Made by a program: the position numbers and the translations under genes
Notes under the pieces: model-generated
What the model was told of the DNA's origin: nothing
The model's database searches: none
What the model saw: the letters and a program-made list of their open reading frames with translations, nothing else
Assembly (NCBI GenBank): GCA_021160485.1
Contig: JAGHCL010000203.1
Coordinates: forward strand, 1 to 13,186
Reading direction: 5' to 3'
Source of the DNA: Candidatus Desulfofervidaceae bacterium
GTDB lineage: Bacteria; Desulfobacterota; Desulfofervidia; Desulfofervidales; Desulfofervidaceae
Length of the DNA: 13,186 bases
In this document: piece by piece, positions 1-6,950 of the stretch
Layout of the letters: each line of letters starts with the position of its first letter
Numbering within the stretch: position 1 is the first letter of the stretch

Positions 1-125
1 GCTATAGCATGTTCCTTAAGTATGTCATTCATCATTGGTGATATCCCTGCCCTTGAATAAAATGGTTGCTCGTTGTATATTTGATTACATTAGAAAAGTT
101 ACCAGAAAGAAACTGGGTTTTGTTC

Positions 126-154
126 TTGACAAAGAGAGGGAGGTATAATATACC
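126..154 (+). promoter_or_regulatory. Candidate sigma-70 promoter for the rpsF operon
   Basis: A perfect -35 hexamer TTGACA lies at 126-131. With a 17-nt spacer, the -10 position (149-154) reads TATACC, a 4/6 match. A perfect TATAAT at 144-149 sits only 12 nt from this -35, too close to pair with it; it would need a poor -35 near 121. Either choice gives a short leader of about 25-30 nt before the rpsF ribosome binding site. Position ahead of the first gene of a ribosomal protein operon supports a promoter here, but the exact -10 box is uncertain. Confidence 0.5.
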
Positions 155-186
155 AATGCGGTTTTATTATGTAGGGGGAGGTGAAG

Positions 187-519
187 ATGAAAGTAAGAGA
201 ATATGAGACTGTCATTGTGGCAGATCCTGAATTGTCAGAAGAACAAATAGAAGAATTGTTTACTAAATTTGGAAATATTATTGCCCGCCACGAAGGAATA
301 TTGAAAGAAGTAGAAAAATGGGGAGTTAGAGATTTGGCTTTTAAGGTAAACCATAAAAGGAAAGGATATTATGCAATTTTGCATTATTATGGTGGGTCTG
401 AGTTAGTAAATGAAATAGAGAGAAATATAAAAATAGACGACCGGATTATTAGGTTTCTAACCATTAAGGTTTCTAAAAAGGATATTGATCGTTCTCAAGT
501 TGAGACTCAAGCCGCTTAG
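187..519 (+). CDS. rpsF: 30S ribosomal protein S6
   Basis: S6 is a small-subunit protein that binds the central domain of 16S rRNA as a heterodimer with S18, whose gene follows directly. The product is 110 residues with the family's typical opening (MKVREYETVIVADPELSEEQ), a central VEKWGVRDLAFKVNHKRKGYY segment that matches the S6 fold, and the conserved IRFLTIKV stretch near the end. An in-frame GTG at 181 would add two residues, but ATG 187 is preferred because GGAGG at 177-181 lies 5 nt upstream of it and would overlap the GTG. The C-terminal tail (DRSQVETQAA) is short and variable, as is usual. It is the first gene of the rpsF-rpsR-rplI-dnaB unit; rpsR begins 30 nt downstream. Confidence 0.97.
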   Translation: MKVREYETVIVADPELSEEQIEELFTKFGNIIARHEGILKEVEKWGVRDLAFKVNHKRKGYYAILHYYGGSELVNEIERNIKIDDRIIRFLTIKVSKKDIDRSQVETQAA

Positions 520-549
520 GCATTTTTTAAGTAAGATAAGGAGGATTGT

Positions 550-801
550 ATGGCTACAATGAATGTGCCGAGGAGGAGGTTTTATGTAAGGCGTAAGTTT
601 TGCCGTTTTTGTGCAGACCCCAAGTTAAATATCTCTTATAAAAATATAGATGTATTAAAGCAGTTTATTACAGATAGAGGTAAGATTATTCCCAGAAGGA
701 TTTCTGGTAATTGTGCTCGTCACCAGAGACAACTTACCCTAGCTATTAAAAGGGCCCGGCATTTGGCTTTGTTACCTTATACCACTATAGGTCACGAATA
801 A
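550..801 (+). CDS. rpsR: 30S ribosomal protein S18, zinc-ligand (C+) form
   Basis: S18 partners S6 on the small-subunit platform. The 83-residue product carries the family core [19 protein letters not shown] followed by an Arg/Lys-rich helix ending HLALLPYTT. Cys18, Cys21, Cys55 and His58 form a CxxC...CxxH set, the zinc-binding type of S18, as opposed to the cysteine-free paralogs some genomes carry. The start at 550 has AAGGAGG at 538-544, 5 nt upstream. A second in-frame ATG at 559 is less well spaced. The following 126-nt gap before rplI is where many bacteria carry a DUF2232 membrane protein gene; that gene is absent here and only a small ORF is present. Confidence 0.97.
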   Translation: MATMNVPRRRFYVRRKFCRFCADPKLNISYKNIDVLKQFITDRGKIIPRRISGNCARHQRQLTLAIKRARHLALLPYTTIGHE

Positions 802-838
802 GTAGAGGGTAGTCAGGGTTTCGCCACGGGTGATAGAC

Positions 839-931
839 ATGGGTATAGACCTGTATGAATTGAGGAATAATGTATTAACTGACAAGCTAGCTACTGGCAA
901 ACTGACTAATTTAATTTGGAGGCAGTTATGA
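839..931 (+). CDS. Possible 30-codon small ORF coupled to rplI
   Basis: An ATG at 839 opens a 30-codon frame whose product begins MGIDLYELRNN and ends TNLIWRQL. I do not recognise it. Two features argue it may be translated. A Shine-Dalgarno-like GGGTGA at 828-833 lies 5 nt upstream of the ATG. Its TGA stop (929-931) overlaps the rplI ATG (928-930) as ATGA, the arrangement typical of translational coupling. The product has mixed charge, with no signal peptide or membrane segment. It could be a small protein, a leader peptide that tunes rplI translation, or chance. No homology can be judged from the sequence alone. Confidence 0.35.
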   Translation: MGIDLYELRNNVLTDKLATGKLTNLIWRQL

Positions 932-1371
932 AAGTTATCCTGAGAGAAGAGGTGTCTTCTTTAGGTCAAATTGGAGATATTGTGGATGTAGCTAATGGTT
1001 ATGCAAGGAACTATTTAATTCCCAAAAAGTTGGCTTTGCCGGCTACTCGCAAAAATATGAAGGCCTTAGAGCACGAAAGGCAAATATTACTTCAAAAACG
1101 GCAAAGATTGAAACATCGGGCAGAGAATTTGGCGGCAAAACTGAACACAATTACCTGTGAAATTGCCAAACAAGTAGGAGAAGAGGGGAAAATTTTTGGT
1201 TCAGTAACGGCTATGGATATTGCCAAAGCTTTGGAAGAAAAGGGTATTGAAATAGATAAACGGAAAATTGTTCTAGAAACACCTATTAAACATATAGGAG
1301 ATTATGAAGTTCCTATCAAACTACATCCGGAGGTCCAAGCTTTCTTAAAAGTGAAAGTAGTAGGGGCCTAA
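928..1371 (+). CDS. rplI: 50S ribosomal protein L9
   Basis: L9 binds domain V of 23S rRNA at the base of the L1 stalk and helps maintain reading-frame fidelity. The 147-residue product begins MKVILREEVSSLGQIGDIVD and continues with NGYARNYLIPKKLA, the N-terminal domain signature. A charged connecting helix (about residues 42-75) follows, then the C-terminal domain with GKIFGSVT and the KHIGDYEVPIKLHPEV segment. The length is normal for the family (about 147-150). ATG 928 is chosen over the in-frame TTG at 916 because GGAGG at 918-922 sits 5 nt upstream of it and its protein start matches the family. The stop codon is followed immediately by the dnaB ATG with no intervening base. Confidence 0.97.
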   Translation: MKVILREEVSSLGQIGDIVDVANGYARNYLIPKKLALPATRKNMKALEHERQILLQKRQRLKHRAENLAAKLNTITCEIAKQVGEEGKIFGSVTAMDIAKALEEKGIEIDKRKIVLETPIKHIGDYEVPIKLHPEVQAFLKVKVVGA

Positions 1372-2787
1372 ATGAAACAATCCCTGCCACATGGAGAGAC
1401 CAAGACCGGAAATAGTAATGGCATTTTTAAGAAGAGTTTACCCCAAAACATAGAAGCAGAGCAGTCCGTTTTAGGTGGTATTTTGATTGACAATGAGGCT
1501 CTCCATCGGGTCTTAGAAATCATCAGGCCAGAAGATTTTTATCGTGAAAGCCATCGCAAAATTTTTCTTACTTTTTTAGAGTTATATGAACAAAATCAGC
1601 CTATAGATTTAGTAACTGTCAGTGAGTTGTTACATAAGAAAAACCAACTGACAGAAGTAGGTGGGGCTGCTTATTTAGCTAGCCTGGTAGAGGCAATTCC
1701 TACTGCTTCTAATATTACTTACTATGCCAAGATTATTAAGGAAAAAGCGGTTTTAAGGAAACTTATTGGGTGTGCAACTGAAATTATTAATCATTGCTTT
1801 TCTCCTACTGAGGAAGTAGAAGACATTTTAGATAAAGCCGAACAAACTGTCTTTGAAGTGGCCAATGAACGAATTCAGACGGCTTATTATCCCTTGAAAG
1901 AAGTAATCAAAGAAACGTTTCAAATGGTGCAATCTCTTGGGCAAAGGAGCTCTCATGTTACAGGTGTTCCCACTGGCTATATTGATTTTGACCGTTTGAC
2001 TTCAGGATTTCAACCTTCTGACTTAATTATTATTGCTGGTCGTCCAAGTATGGGGAAAACGGCCTTTGCCCTTAATATTGCTGCCAATGCAGCTATTAGA
2101 TACCATATCCCTGTAATCATATTTTCCCTGGAGATGTCTAAAGAGCAATTGGCTACCCGCATGCTTTGTGCCGAAGCCAAGGTAGATAGTCAGAAGGTGC
2201 GGTCTGGTTTTTTAGGAGATCATGATTGGCGACTTTTAACCGAAGCAGCAACAGTGCTTTCTGAAGCTCCTATTTTTATTGATGACACTCCAGCCATTTC
2301 TATATTGGAAATGCGAGCCAAAGCTAGACGATTGAAGACCGAACATAATATTGGTTTGGTAATTGTGGATTATCTGCAATTAATGAAGGGAAAAGGAGGT
2401 AAAGAAAGGCGGGAACAGGAAATTTCAGAGATTTCTCGTTCTTTGAAGACCCTGGCCAAAGAACTCAATGTGCCTGTTGTAGCCTTGTCCCAGCTTAACA
2501 GGCGGGTTGAAGAAAGGGAAGATAAGAGACCTCGCCTGGCAGATTTGCGTGAATCAGGTGCGATAGAACAGGATGCCGATTTAATTGTCTTTCTTTACCG
2601 AGATGAAGTGTATAACAAACGGGAGGATAACCCTAATCGGGGACTTATTGAACTCATTATTGGTAAACACAGAAATGGTCCTACTGGGACGGTGAAATTG
2701 GCGTTTTTGGATAAATTTACCAGCTTTGAAAATCTTGCTCCAGAGGAATTTTACGATGAAGAATTCCCCGGATTTGACTCCGAATGA
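1372..2787 (+). CDS. dnaB: Replicative DNA helicase DnaB
   Basis: DnaB is the hexameric 5'-3' helicase that unwinds DNA at the replication fork and recruits primase. The 471-residue product has a short variable leader (1-22), the N-terminal domain starting at LPQNIEAEQSVLGG (23-36), and a RecA-type motor domain from about 197. Visible motor motifs are Walker A AGRPSMGKT (222-230), the SLEMS segment with the catalytic glutamate (Glu254), Walker B VIVDYLQLM (330-338), the RPRLADLRESGAIEQDAD block (386-403) and KHRNGPTG with the arginine finger region (432-439). The common intein insertion points in the Walker A and VDYLQL motifs are uninterrupted. The last codons overlap the start of the next gene by 32 nt. 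Confidence 0.97.
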   Translation: MKQSLPHGETKTGNSNGIFKKSLPQNIEAEQSVLGGILIDNEALHRVLEIIRPEDFYRESHRKIFLTFLELYEQNQPIDLVTVSELLHKKNQLTEVGGAAYLASLVEAIPTASNITYYAKIIKEKAVLRKLIGCATEIINHCFSPTEEVEDILDKAEQTVFEVANERIQTAYYPLKEVIKETFQMVQSLGQRSSHVTGVPTGYIDFDRLTSGFQPSDLIIIAGRPSMGKTAFALNIAANAAIRYHIPVIIFSLEMSKEQLATRMLCAEAKVDSQKVRSGFLGDHDWRLLTEAATVLSEAPIFIDDTPAISILEMRAKARRLKTEHNIGLVIVDYLQLMKGKGGKERREQEISEISRSLKTLAKELNVPVVALSQLNRRVEEREDKRPRLADLRESGAIEQDADLIVFLYRDEVYNKREDNPNRGLIELIIGKHRNGPTGTVKLAFLDKFTSFENLAPEEFYDEEFPGFDSE

Positions 2788-4093
2788 TGTTTACTGGGAA
2801 CCGGCATTAGAGACACTACCAGAAGAGGAATTAAAGGCCTTACAGTTAGAAAGACTAAAAGAAGTTATTAACCGTGCGGCCAGTTCTCCTTTTTATCAGA
2901 AGGTATTCAAAGAATATAAAGTTGATCCTGCAAAAATCCGTTCTCTGGATGATTTAAGGCGTATCCCCTTCACAACTAAAGAGGATTTACGACAATGGTA
3001 TCCTTATGGTTTTTTAACTGTGCCTAAAGAAAAGCTTGTCCGAATGCATTCTTCTTCTGGAACAACAGGAAAACCGACAGTGGTATTTTACACTCGCCGT
3101 GATTTAGATAGCTGGGCCAATCTAGTTGCCAGGTGCATGTATATGACAGGTGTAAGACCTGGTGATGTCTTCCAGAACATGATGGGTTATGGGCTTTTTA
3201 CTGGCGGACTTGGGTTCCATTATGGTGCGGAGAAAATAGGTTGTCTGGTTATCCCTGCTGGACCAGGTAATACCAAACGCCAGCTTTTTTTAATGCGTGA
3301 GTTTGAAACCACAGTTGTCCATATCATCCCCAGTTATGCCCTTTATGTAGCCGAGGTGTGTAAGGCAGAGGGCATTGATCCGAAAAAAGAATTTAAACTA
3401 CGCATTGCCTTTATTGGAGCTGAGCCTCACGCTGAAGGGATCAGACAGCGAATTGAGGACTTTTTTGGTATTGATGCCTTTAACTCTTACGGATTGTCCG
3501 AAGTAAATGGTCCGGGTGTGGCCTTTGAATGTCCTTATAAACAGGGAATGCATTTGTGGGAAGATGCGTATATTGTTGAAATAATAGACCCTGAAACTTT
3601 AGAACCTGTACCTGAAGGAGAGGAAGGCGAATTGGTGTTGACTACTTTGACCAGAGAAGGAATGCCTATTTTACGTTATCGCACCCGGGATTTAACCCGG
3701 ATTGTTCCTGGTAAGTGTCCTTGCGGACGCACCCATAAACGCATTGCCCGTATTACGGGACGCACAGATGATATGTTGATTATTAAAGGGGTAAATATTT
3801 ATCCTATTCAAATTGAACGTGTCCTCATGGATTTACCTGAAGTAGGAAGTAATTACTTGATAGAAGTTCATAAGAAGGAAACCGGAGATAAATTGTCTAT
3901 CAAGGTAGAAGTGAAAAACGATTTTTTTTACGAAGATATGCGTTACTTAGAGAAATTGCGTAAAAAGATTGGCCGGAAAGTGCGAGAAGAAATTTTAGTT
4001 ACCCCCAAGGTAGAGCTGGTAGAACCAAACTCTTTACCTAGAACAGAGGGGAAGGCAAAGAGAGTGATAATAAAAGAAAATGTTAATTATTAG
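2756..4093 (+). CDS. Phenylacetate-CoA ligase family adenylate-forming enzyme
   Basis: This is a 445-residue member of the PaaK branch of the ANL superfamily, which activates a carboxylic acid with ATP and transfers it to CoA. The ATP-binding loop SSSGTTGKP is at 99-107, the adenine-binding YGLSE at 245-249 and the YRTRD motif at 308-312. CPCGRTHKRI (321-330) holds the cysteines of a probable structural metal site. The hinge GRTDDMLIIKGVNIYP is at 335-350, and the C-terminal lysine-containing PRTEGKAKRV at 428-437. ATG 2756 has AGAGGA at 2742-2747 upstream, 8 nt away; the start lies inside dnaB in another frame. Anaerobes use such enzymes for phenylacetate or indoleacetate from aromatic amino acid catabolism, but no other paa gene is present here. 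Substrate is therefore open and no symbol is given. Confidence 0.92.
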   Translation: MKNSPDLTPNDVYWEPALETLPEEELKALQLERLKEVINRAASSPFYQKVFKEYKVDPAKIRSLDDLRRIPFTTKEDLRQWYPYGFLTVPKEKLVRMHSSSGTTGKPTVVFYTRRDLDSWANLVARCMYMTGVRPGDVFQNMMGYGLFTGGLGFHYGAEKIGCLVIPAGPGNTKRQLFLMREFETTVVHIIPSYALYVAEVCKAEGIDPKKEFKLRIAFIGAEPHAEGIRQRIEDFFGIDAFNSYGLSEVNGPGVAFECPYKQGMHLWEDAYIVEIIDPETLEPVPEGEEGELVLTTLTREGMPILRYRTRDLTRIVPGKCPCGRTHKRIARITGRTDDMLIIKGVNIYPIQIERVLMDLPEVGSNYLIEVHKKETGDKLSIKVEVKNDFFYEDMRYLEKLRKKIGRKVREEILVTPKVELVEPNSLPRTEGKAKRVIIKENVNY

Positions 4094-4141
4094 GTAATGA
4101 ATTATTTGGATACTCATTAGGTAAAAGCGAGAAGTAATGTC

Positions 4142-4639
4142 ATGGAAGAATACTTGGAAATTGTAGATGCAACTGATAAAGTGATAGGTCTAGGAAAGCG
4201 GTCTTTTATTCACGAGGTGGGTTGTCTACATCGGGCTGTGCATATCTTTGTGTTTAATTTGGAAGGTAAACTTTTTTTGCAAAAACGTGCTCCTAATAAA
4301 GACCAACATCCAGATAAGTGGACTTCTTCTGCCTCTGGTCATGTGGATCCTAAGGAGACTTACGAGAAGGCAGCTTACCGTGAATTGAAAGAAGAGCTAG
4401 CCTTAGAGGTGCCTTTAAAAAAGGTATTTAAGGTAAATGCCTGTAAGGAAACAGATGGGGAACATGTTGTTTTATATGAAGCTCAAACTGACTTTTTGCC
4501 ATTTCCTAATCGAGCAGAAATTTCTGAAGCCAAATTTTACACTTTAGAAGAGATACAAAATATGATTGAAGAAAATCAGGAGGCCTTTACGCCAAGTTTT
4601 ATCTATCTTTTTAAGCTTTATCAGGAGCGAGATTCATGA
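4142..4639 (+). CDS. Nudix hydrolase, isopentenyl-diphosphate-isomerase-like subgroup
   Basis: A 165-residue single-domain Nudix protein. It opens like IDI-type Nudix enzymes (EIVDATDKVIGLGKR, then LHRAVHIFVFN, then LFLQKRAPNKD). The Nudix box spans 66-88 and fits GX5EX7REUXEEXGU, with the usual late glycine replaced by alanine (EELAL). In true isopentenyl-diphosphate isomerase a catalytic cysteine precedes the box (WTNSVCGH in E. coli); here the matching stretch is WTSSASGH, so Ser65 takes that place and isomerase activity is unlikely. The likely role is hydrolysis of a nucleoside- or other diphosphate. The ribosome binding site is weak (GAGAAG near 4129-4134). The stop overlaps the next start as ATGA (4636-4639). 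Confidence 0.9.
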   Translation: MEEYLEIVDATDKVIGLGKRSFIHEVGCLHRAVHIFVFNLEGKLFLQKRAPNKDQHPDKWTSSASGHVDPKETYEKAAYRELKEELALEVPLKKVFKVNACKETDGEHVVLYEAQTDFLPFPNRAEISEAKFYTLEEIQNMIEENQEAFTPSFIYLFKLYQERDS

Positions 4640-6045
4640 AACGCTTTACCTGTTTAGCAATTTTGCTCATTTTTTTGTCTGCATGGGGTCTTCATGCCCA
4701 GGAGATTATAAAAACTACTGCTCAAGACAGACAGACGGTGCAATTGGTTATTTATAATCAGAACTTCGCCTTGGTGCGAGAGGTCAGACAGGTGTTGCTA
4801 CCCATAGGGGAGAGCTATCTTTATATAGAAAATATCCCCGCAAAGATTGAACCAGAAAGTGTGATCGGGCAATCTTTATTTACTCCAGAGGATTTTGTTA
4901 TCCTTTCTCAGAGTTATCATTATGATCTTATTACCTCCAAAAATCTCCTTGATAAATATGTAGGTAAACACATTCAGGTATATTTTGAAAATCCGTTTAC
5001 AGGTAGAAAGGAATTGGCTGATGCCTTACTTTTAAGCACCCAAGACGGACCTATCTGTGCTATAGATGGTAAGGTTTTCCTACATTGTCCTGGGGAAGTC
5101 ATTCTCCCTCAGTTACCTCAAGGTTTGTTTCCTGTTCCCACGCTAGTATGGTATGTAAGGAATACTGGAAGTGAGGATTTACACTTGTTTCAACTTTCTT
5201 ATCTCACCTCAGGTATGGACTGGCAGGCAGATTATATGTTAGTTTTGACAGAAGCTGGGAAGGGAAATTTGGGCGGATGGATTACTATTAATAATCAAAC
5301 AGGAAGTAGCTATCACCAGGCCCAGGTTTCTTTAGTTGCTGGAGAAGTTCATAAAACGGAAGTAACCACTCCTTTATATCGGGCAAAGGCCTTTGAACAC
5401 AGGACTCCAAGAGAAGTAAAAGAAAGACCCTTTTTTGAATATCATCTTTATACCCTGCCCCAACTTTTGGATTTGAATAATGATGAAAAAAAACAGATTC
5501 AATTTATAAAAAAAGAGAATATTAATGTCCAAGAGCAATATCTTTATACTGGAAACAATTACTATTATCGGTCTTATTATGATACTCCTCTTTCTAAAGA
5601 CAAAATTAGGGTTTGTTTGAAAATAGCAAATAATAAAGATAACAACCTGGGGCTGCCTTTACCTCCAGGTAAAATCAGGGTGTACCAAAGAGATCAAGAA
5701 GGAAATCTGGTTTTTATTGGGGAAGATAAAATTTCACCTACTCCAGTTGGACAAGAAATTAAACTTGCTATGGGGATTGCCTTTGATCTTACTGCTTCCC
5801 GAAGGCAAGTAACTTATCGGCGTTTATCTGGGTCATTATACGAAATAGGCTGGGAAATTTCTTTTAGGAACAGCAAGGATAGGCCAGTGGACATTACTGT
5901 GCAAGAAGATGTGCCAGGAGATTGGGAAGTATTAAAAACCAATACTATTTATCAAAAAGTAGATGCCCATACCCTTCAATTTATAGTGACTGTGCCAGCT
6001 CAAAGTGAGGCAAAAGTAGAATATATAGTGAGGGTGAAAGATTAA
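4636..6045 (+). CDS. Exported DUF4139 domain protein
   Basis: A 469-residue secreted or periplasmic protein of unknown function. The N-terminus is a Sec signal peptide: MKR, a hydrophobic stretch from 7 to about 19, and a likely cleavage after LHA (residue 21). Its only early cysteine is not in a lipobox position. An N-terminal domain contains VIYNQNFALVREVRQ (38-52) and IPAKIEPESV (67-76). The DUF4139 core shows YLTSGMDWQADY (189-200), GWITINNQTGSSY (214-226) and VSLVAGEV (231-238). The characteristic C-terminal block runs from LPPGKIRVYQRD (342-353) through FIGEDKISPTP (360-370) to AFDLTASR (382-389). A tyrosine- and charge-rich insert lies at about 265-320. There is no C-terminal anchor. 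The family is mostly beta-sandwich by prediction. Its stop shares one base with the surE start. Confidence 0.85.
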   Translation: MKRFTCLAILLIFLSAWGLHAQEIIKTTAQDRQTVQLVIYNQNFALVREVRQVLLPIGESYLYIENIPAKIEPESVIGQSLFTPEDFVILSQSYHYDLITSKNLLDKYVGKHIQVYFENPFTGRKELADALLLSTQDGPICAIDGKVFLHCPGEVILPQLPQGLFPVPTLVWYVRNTGSEDLHLFQLSYLTSGMDWQADYMLVLTEAGKGNLGGWITINNQTGSSYHQAQVSLVAGEVHKTEVTTPLYRAKAFEHRTPREVKERPFFEYHLYTLPQLLDLNNDEKKQIQFIKKENINVQEQYLYTGNNYYYRSYYDTPLSKDKIRVCLKIANNKDNNLGLPLPPGKIRVYQRDQEGNLVFIGEDKISPTPVGQEIKLAMGIAFDLTASRRQVTYRRLSGSLYEIGWEISFRNSKDRPVDITVQEDVPGDWEVLKTNTIYQKVDAHTLQFIVTVPAQSEAKVEYIVRVKD

Positions 6046-6812
6046 TGCGTATCCTTTTAACTAACGATGATGGTATTTTTGCCCGGGGAATTTACGCCCT
6101 TTATCAAGCTTTCAAGGATGACTATGAGGTTCATGTTGTTGCCCCTGAGAGTGAACAAAGTGCCGTGGGACATGCCATTAGTCTTAGTTGCCCTTTGAGG
6201 GTAAAGGAAGTTTATCGCAATGGAACTTTTTATGGCTATGCCGTAAGTGGAACCCCGGCAGATTCAGTAAAAATTGCTGTAAACGAGCTTTTAAAATCCT
6301 CACCAGATATGGTAATCTCCGGCATAAATCTGGGTCCAAATGTTGGGATAAATGTCCTTTATTCTGGAACTGTTTCTGCTGCGACGGAGGCCTCTATTTT
6401 GGGGATTCCGGCGCTAGCCGTGTCTCTTGATTCTTACGAGAAGCCAGATTTTACTCCTGCTGCTACTTTTGCCAAAAAGTTAGTAAAAAAGATTATGAAG
6501 ACAAAATTGCCTGCGGGCGTATGTTTAAACGTCAATGTCCCGGCTTTACCTTTGCATGAAATAAAAGGTGTGGCTTTAACCCGCCAAGCTACTGTGCCCT
6601 TACGGGATCGGTTTGAAAAAAGAGTGGACCCAAGAATGCATGTTTATTACTGGGAAGCAGGAGATGGCTTTCTTTATCCACCAGACCCTGACACAGATAT
6701 TTATGCTTTAAGTCAGGGAATGATTTCCATTACCCCTATTCATCACGATTTAACTCACTATGCCGCTTTAGAAGAGTTTAAAAAAATGCCCTCAATATAT
6801 TTGCCAGAATAA
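6045..6812 (+). CDS. surE: 5'/3'-nucleotidase SurE
   Basis: SurE is a metal-dependent cytoplasmic phosphatase that hydrolyses nucleoside monophosphates and, in some species, short polyphosphate. It is linked to stationary-phase and stress survival. The 255-residue product begins MRILLTNDDGIFARG. The metal-site residues are all visible: Asp8, Asp9, Ser39 (in SEQSAVGHAIS) and Asn95 (in SGINLGPNVG), followed by the conserved YSGTVSAATEA segment (106-116). AGGGTGA at 6031-6037 gives a ribosome binding site 7 nt upstream. The start overlaps the preceding stop by one base. The pcm gene that often accompanies surE in gammaproteobacteria is not adjacent. It is the last gene before a terminator hairpin. 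Confidence 0.96.
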   Translation: MRILLTNDDGIFARGIYALYQAFKDDYEVHVVAPESEQSAVGHAISLSCPLRVKEVYRNGTFYGYAVSGTPADSVKIAVNELLKSSPDMVISGINLGPNVGINVLYSGTVSAATEASILGIPALAVSLDSYEKPDFTPAATFAKKLVKKIMKTKLPAGVCLNVNVPALPLHEIKGVALTRQATVPLRDRFEKRVDPRMHVYYWEAGDGFLYPPDPDTDIYALSQGMISITPIHHDLTHYAALEEFKKMPSIYLPE

Positions 6813-6874
6813 AATGTCTTAGATGTGTGGGAATTTTTAACAATAGAGCCTTTAGGGTGAGTAAAACTTAGTTC

Positions 6875-6898
6875 AAAGCAAGTTTTTTCTTGCTTTTT
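6875..6898 (+). terminator. Rho-independent terminator after surE
   Basis: An 8-bp perfect stem AAAGCAAG (6875-6882) / CTTGCTTT (6889-6896) encloses a six-T loop, and the right arm runs into a T-run followed by further T-rich sequence to about 6909. It lies 63 nt after the surE stop and 53 nt before the ppsA start, so it probably ends the rpsF-surE transcript. If a ppsA promoter lay upstream of it, it would instead act as an attenuator; I see no convincing promoter on either side. Confidence 0.75.
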
Positions 6899-6950
6899 AT
6901 CTCTTTTTAGAGTAAAAGAAATACAGATTTTTGTTAAAGGAGGGTTATAG

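Noticed and set aside
1..60. A plus-strand frame open from the window edge to TAA at 58-60, and a minus-strand frame open from about 88 to the edge with ATG at 35 preceded by AGGG, either of which could be a gene fragment.
   Set aside because: The two overlap on opposite strands, each gives about 12-30 residues, and neither shows a recognisable motif. There is too little to choose between them.
144..149. Perfect TATAAT taken as the -10 box of the rpsF promoter.
   Set aside because: It is only 12 nt from the TTGACA box, which is too short a spacer; the pairing at 126-131 with 149-154 has normal spacing although a weaker -10.
916..927. TTG at 916 as an alternative start for L9.
   Set aside because: It overlaps the GGAGG ribosome binding site that serves ATG 928, and L9 proteins begin MKVIL.
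2034..2400. Possible intein in DnaB.
   Set aside because: The Walker A and VDYLQL motifs are continuous and the protein has normal length.
4089..4124. Nine-base direct repeat ATTAGGTAA at 4089-4097 and 4116-4124 around the gap before the Nudix gene.
   Set aside because: Short, AT-rich and only two copies; consistent with chance.
4566..4757. Open frame across the Nudix/DUF4139 junction, along with other overlapping frames inside surE, ppsA, bpsA and speE.
   Set aside because: They lie in other frames of well-supported genes and show no domain motifs or suitable ribosome binding sites.
6813..6950. Possible riboswitch or attenuator in the ppsA leader.
   Set aside because: Only a single simple terminator hairpin is visible, with no competing stem or aptamer-like conserved core; end of the surE transcript explains it.
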